Assembly: GCF_003443615.1 (NCBI RefSeq)
Contig: NZ_CP031967.1
Coordinates: forward strand, 1,984,001-2,048,000
DNA length: 64,000 nucleotides
Source: Alteromonas sp. BL110
GTDB taxonomy: Bacteria > Pseudomonadota > Gammaproteobacteria > Enterobacterales > Alteromonadaceae
Reading direction: 5' to 3'
Positions within the stretch are counted from its first letter, which is position 1, and each line of letters starts with the position of its first letter. The notes beneath the pieces were generated by a model, which was not told where the DNA came from, did no database searches, and saw nothing but the letters and a program-made list of their open reading frames with translations. Positions 60,787-64,000 of the stretch are shown in pieces. A program made the position numbers and the translations under genes.

Positions 60787-60804
60787 CGTAAGTGCTTACT
60801 AAAC

Positions 60805-63750
60805 TTAGAAGCTGTATCTAGCGCCTAGCGTGTAGCGAGGGCCATACTGACGGGCAAATAAGAATTGCTCTTCAAAGCGGCCATAACCACGCTCGGTTTC
60901 GTCGTTGATGTTCACACCTTCAAAGAACACGGTTAGGTGCTCATTCACATCGTAGTTGATGCTGGCATCAACCTGACCAAAAGTATCGAACTGGGTAGCT
61001 GGGTTATCTGATGAACCTTGTGCTTGACCGATTCCGACAAGGTAATCTGAACGCCATGCATACGTCACTTTTACCGACAAGCCTTCTTTTTCGTAGAATA
61101 CCTGGAAGTTAGCTGAATCACTGATACCTACTAGCGGATTTTGCTGCTCTAGGTTATATGGGTCGTATTTTACATCACCGTCTACAAGGGTTGCATTAGC
61201 GCCAAAACCAAAGCCTGTTTCACCAAACGTATGTTGAACAGCAAGCTCAATACCTTCAACTGTTCTGGATTCACTAAGGTTACGAGGCTTCACCACACTC
61301 CATTCAATAAGCGGGTCGTCTGAGTTAGGCTCTACTACGCCTTCTTCGTTAGCATAACCTGCCGATAAGAAGTAGTCGTAAATGTTGCTGTCGGTGGCTT
61401 GAATTCCGTCTGCTTCAAGTGCAGATACCGCTTCTTGCCATCTTGGCCCAAGATAGATGTCATTCAGTCCGTCAAAGGTTTCAAGTGCACCTTGCGTATC
61501 AATGTAGTTTTTAACTGACTTTCTGAATAGGCCCACAGACGCATAGCTTGCTTCGTCATAGTACCACTCGAAAGATAGGTCTAAGTTAGTCGACTCGTAA
61601 GGCTTAAGGTCGGTACTGCCTTCTGACACGGTTCTTGAACCAATTTTAGGGCTTCCGCTAAACGAACGTCCGCCTTGTAAAAAGCCGATAGGTGCGCGAG
61701 TAATCGATTTACCCCATGAGAAGCGGGCTACAATATCATCCGTTACATCGACTTTCACGTCGAACATAGGAAGCAGTACATCGTACTTACCTGTAAAGTC
61801 CTGCTCTTCAACACCATCTTGGAAAACAGTAATCCATTCACCCGCTGCAACCCAGTTCACCTGAACAGGTACGCGCACTTCTGCTGTGCTAGGCACTTCT
61901 GTCTCTTCATAGCGAAGGCCAGCGTTAATTTGAACGTAGTAATCGCTAACGTCAAAATCCCACTCTGTCTGTACGTAAATTGAGTCGGTTGTCTCTTCTA
62001 CATTGCTTACCGAAGGATCGCCGCTGAAATATGGGTCAATAGAATACGCATTGCCTTCACCCACAACGTCGGCAGTAATGTACTGAAGCTGACGGGCAAT
62101 GGCTTCATCAAAGTCAAAGGTGTAGTAATAGCCTGGGTTCATGCTAGCACCGCCACCATCAAAGGCGTCCAAGAAGCCAGATGTGTCGTTGCGAACAAAC
62201 ATACTGTCTGGGAAGATTTCGGTGAACGACGGGCTAAAGCCCGCACCCCCACGTAGTCCGCTCCAAGCAGTGAAGCCAGATAGAGACTGTTCTGTGCGAG
62301 CCACACCGAAATCAATTTTGACTAGCGGGATGTCCCACGCTGAGTTATACCAAGTACCGTCTAACTGCAGCTGTTCAATGTCAGAACGTCCTGGCGAATA
62401 GATAAACTGGCTAAAGTTAGCGTCTATTTCACCCGGCATAATTTCATTAGTGCCGTTGTTCCAGTTTACATAGACTTGAGGAATTTCTCCTTCACGATAG
62501 TCGTAAACTTTAGAGTCTAGTTGGTTTGAACCAAGAATGATCTGTCCAGCGCTACCCAATCCTTCGTCATAACCGTTGTCGGTTTTGTTGTAAGAATCAT
62601 GGTAATCCAAACGGAAATGCCAATCGTCATTTACCATCCAGTCTAAGTTTACACCCAGTGAGCGGGCGTCAACGCGGGTAGTGTTACGGCTTGCTGTAAA
62701 AGAAGCATCGTCGCCGCTGATGTCAGCGTAAACCGCTGTGCCGTTCTCATCCAGTTCGTAAGCATTGATATTGGCGCCAAAGTTATTCCAAATACCCCAG
62801 CCCACAGTATTAGTGCCCGTTGTTGCGCGAGACGCGGTGTAGTCAATGGTCGCAGTGAACTCGTCGACAGGACGGAACTGGAAAGTAACCTGTCCATTTG
62901 AACGTTCGCGCTGAATGTCGTTAATGCTGTAGTTCATGTCTTTTGGAAAGAACGCCGCATCGGTAATGTTGGTGCGGTTATCGACGACATTACTTGGGTC
63001 TAACTCTGGAAGCGCATCGTTTTCTTGAAGCACCCAGCCTTGAATACTAGCTGATTGTTGTTGGAAATCACGCTCTTGGTGTGAAAAAGACACCCCGAAT
63101 CCGAACATCTCATCGGCGAAAGTATTGGTGTAAACACCTGCAATTTCAGGGGTTACATCGTCACCAGCTTCATTAGACGTATCGTAAATACCTTTTACAG
63201 AAATAGTCGCGTTTTGCCCTGACTGGGATAGCGGCTTCATGGTAATGATATTTACCGTAGCACCTAAACCACCACTTGGGTTTTCTGCACGGGCGGTTTT
63301 TTGCAGTTCTAGCGTACTTACGCCTTCAGACGAAAGGTTGGCAAGGTCAAAAGAACGGGTAAAACCGGTACCCGGCATTTGGCGGCCATTTAGGGTTACT
63401 AGGTTGAATTCAGGGCCAAAACCACGAACGGTAATTTGGCTACCTTCACCGTTATTACGGCTAATGGTTACACCGGTAATGCGTTGCAGTGCTTCGGCTA
63501 AGTTTGTATCAGGAAATTTACCTAGCTCTTCAGCTGATATGGCGTCTACTACACCGCTCGAACTGCGCTTTAAGTCCATCGAGCGGATCATACTGCCGCG
63601 AATACCGCTAACTTGAATAACTTCTACTTCGCCTTCTGCTGGCGTTGCTGTTTCTGCTTCTTGCGCGTATGTGGGTAGCACAAGGAAAGAGCCCATCAAC
63701 AAAGCCATTGATGTGGCAAGCTGGGTCTTTTTAAAAGATGTGTTTTTCAT
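60805..63750 (-). CDS. SusC-like TonB-dependent receptor of the beta-glucan locus
   Basis: 981 residues from ATG 63750; ATG 63774 is in frame but adds residues ahead of the signal. Signal peptide MALLMGSFLVLPTYAQ. TonB box-like EVIQVSGIRGSMIRSMDLKR, then AISAEELGKFPDTNLAEALQRITGVTISRNNGEGSQITVRGFGPEFNLVTLNGR, the plug signature of large proteobacterial polysaccharide receptors (about 900-1000 residues). It ends LGARYSF. It imports oligosaccharides; with GH1, GH3 and porters nearby, laminarin- or cellulose-derived glucans are likely. The truncated upstream gene on the same strand is probably part of the same transcript. Confidence 0.93.
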   Translation of the reverse strand: MKNTSFKKTQLATSMALLMGSFLVLPTYAQEAETATPAEGEVEVIQVSGIRGSMIRSMDLKRSSSGVVDAISAEELGKFPDTNLAEALQRITGVTISRNNGEGSQITVRGFGPEFNLVTLNGRQMPGTGFTRSFDLANLSSEGVSTLELQKTARAENPSGGLGATVNIITMKPLSQSGQNATISVKGIYDTSNEAGDDVTPEIAGVYTNTFADEMFGFGVSFSHQERDFQQQSASIQGWVLQENDALPELDPSNVVDNRTNITDAAFFPKDMNYSINDIQRERSNGQVTFQFRPVDEFTATIDYTASRATTGTNTVGWGIWNNFGANINAYELDENGTAVYADISGDDASFTASRNTTRVDARSLGVNLDWMVNDDWHFRLDYHDSYNKTDNGYDEGLGSAGQIILGSNQLDSKVYDYREGEIPQVYVNWNNGTNEIMPGEIDANFSQFIYSPGRSDIEQLQLDGTWYNSAWDIPLVKIDFGVARTEQSLSGFTAWSGLRGGAGFSPSFTEIFPDSMFVRNDTSGFLDAFDGGGASMNPGYYYTFDFDEAIARQLQYITADVVGEGNAYSIDPYFSGDPSVSNVEETTDSIYVQTEWDFDVSDYYVQINAGLRYEETEVPSTAEVRVPVQVNWVAAGEWITVFQDGVEEQDFTGKYDVLLPMFDVKVDVTDDIVARFSWGKSITRAPIGFLQGGRSFSGSPKIGSRTVSEGSTDLKPYESTNLDLSFEWYYDEASYASVGLFRKSVKNYIDTQGALETFDGLNDIYLGPRWQEAVSALEADGIQATDSNIYDYFLSAGYANEEGVVEPNSDDPLIEWSVVKPRNLSESRTVEGIELAVQHTFGETGFGFGANATLVDGDVKYDPYNLEQQNPLVGISDSANFQVFYEKEGLSVKVTYAWRSDYLVGIGQAQGSSDNPATQFDTFGQVDASINYDVNEHLTVFFEGVNINDETERGYGRFEEQFLFARQYGPRYTLGARYSF

Positions 63751-63818
63751 AATTGCCTTACTAATTTTTGTCAATTTCGTTTGTTGCCCAAGCGCAGCTT
63801 AGGCAATACACAGCTTTG

Positions 63819-64000
63819 CTATTGCGCTGCAATTTCAACATTATCAACGCGGTACACTGCGCCTTCACCAGAGCCCCACGCAGGGAACATCATGATGACG
63901 TTGATTGCACTGATATCCAGACCTAAGTCGTACAACGTTTGAAGAGGGAAAGTGTAGGTCTGCCATTCGCCTTCAACAGGGTCTACACCCTCAAGGCTAG
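63819..64000 (-). CDS. C-terminal fragment of an exported carbohydrate-active or carbohydrate-binding protein
   Basis: Minus-strand frame of 59 codons running off the right edge, stop at 63821-63819. The visible part is a beta-sandwich end: VEGEWQTYTFPLQTLYDLG, then ISAINVIMMFPAWGSGEGAVYRVDNVEIA. The pattern W-x-TYTFPL ... YRVDNVEI is that of the last strands of carbohydrate-binding (galactose-binding-like/CBM) domains attached to GH16 laminarinases or similar. It ends 68 bases before the SusC-like receptor, same strand, so it likely opens that operon. The catalytic part is outside the window. Confidence 0.7.
   Translation of the reverse strand, partial: SLEGVDPVEGEWQTYTFPLQTLYDLGLDISAINVIMMFPAWGSGEGAVYRVDNVEIAAQ

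Larger units (their letters stand above)
60303..60804. other. Intergenic region upstream of the CsgG operon
   Basis: About 500 AT-rich bases. It must hold the leftward promoter for the CsgG operon and the terminator for the TonB receptor gene at 60805. One short open frame (60564-60662) is listed separately with low confidence. Nothing else is recognised. Confidence 0.5.

Overview
The window looks like chromosome of a marine gammaproteobacterium of the Alteromonas type. This rests on the density of TonB-dependent receptors, a beta-glucan utilisation locus, a CsgG/DUF4810/DUF799 lipoprotein operon, tandem DUF3299 genes, a cytochrome bd operon with cydX, and moderate-GC gamma-style codon use. 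No rRNA, tRNA, insertion sequence, prophage or CRISPR array was seen.

Layout. 0-0.7 kb: tail of a probable ImmA/IrrE-type protein and a DUF4411 PIN-like toxin. 0.9-18.7 kb: mostly housekeeping and sensory genes: a stress protein, an LLM flavin oxidoreductase, a periplasmic binding protein with hybrid histidine kinase and diguanylate cyclase, an MDR oxidoreductase, FadL, a LysR regulator, a TonB receptor, a type II NADH dehydrogenase, a CBS protein, an orphan MbcA/ParS-like antitoxin, an alpha/beta hydrolase and ArfB. 18.8-25.3 kb: a putative self-contained ECF sigma module. It holds an exported repeat protein with no basic residues in its mature part, an outer-membrane barrel, a subtilase, a sigma factor, an anti-sigma-like membrane protein and a lipoprotein. 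The same GGAAT-N16/17-CGTTA signature lies upstream of both the sigma gene and the repeat-protein gene. 25.5-28.3 kb: CsbD, a Fur-boxed siderophore-interacting protein and an MFS transporter. 28.37-28.87 kb, minus strand: no convincing protein gene, but a GGA-rich transcript with a strong intrinsic terminator, read here as a CsrB/RsmZ-like sRNA.

29-38 kb is a metal (zinc-starvation) island. It has tandem DUF3299 genes, a leftward cluster (DUF2796/ZrgA-like, MerC, FolE2, e(P4)-like phosphatase), and a divergent rightward pair (His-rich ZnuD-like TonB receptor, AztD-like His-rich lipoprotein). A Zur-like palindrome sits in the divergent gap. 38.9-41.5 kb: a Met-rich, OprC/NosA-like TonB receptor and a small exported protein, probably for copper. 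41.6-50.6 kb: a sigma-54 activator with a Cys-containing PAS domain, a CxxCH DUF3365 lipoprotein and cydABX-cydDC. Candidate -24/-12 promoters precede both the DUF3365 gene and cydA.

50.5-64 kb is a beta-glucan (probably laminarin or cellodextrin) locus: GH1-LacI-sugar porter on minus, FucP-like transporter and GH3 on plus, two LacI-type operators between them, and a large SusC-like TonB receptor followed by the end of a truncated carbohydrate-active protein. The CsgG operon is inserted inside this locus. All assignments come from reading the sequence; no database search was run.
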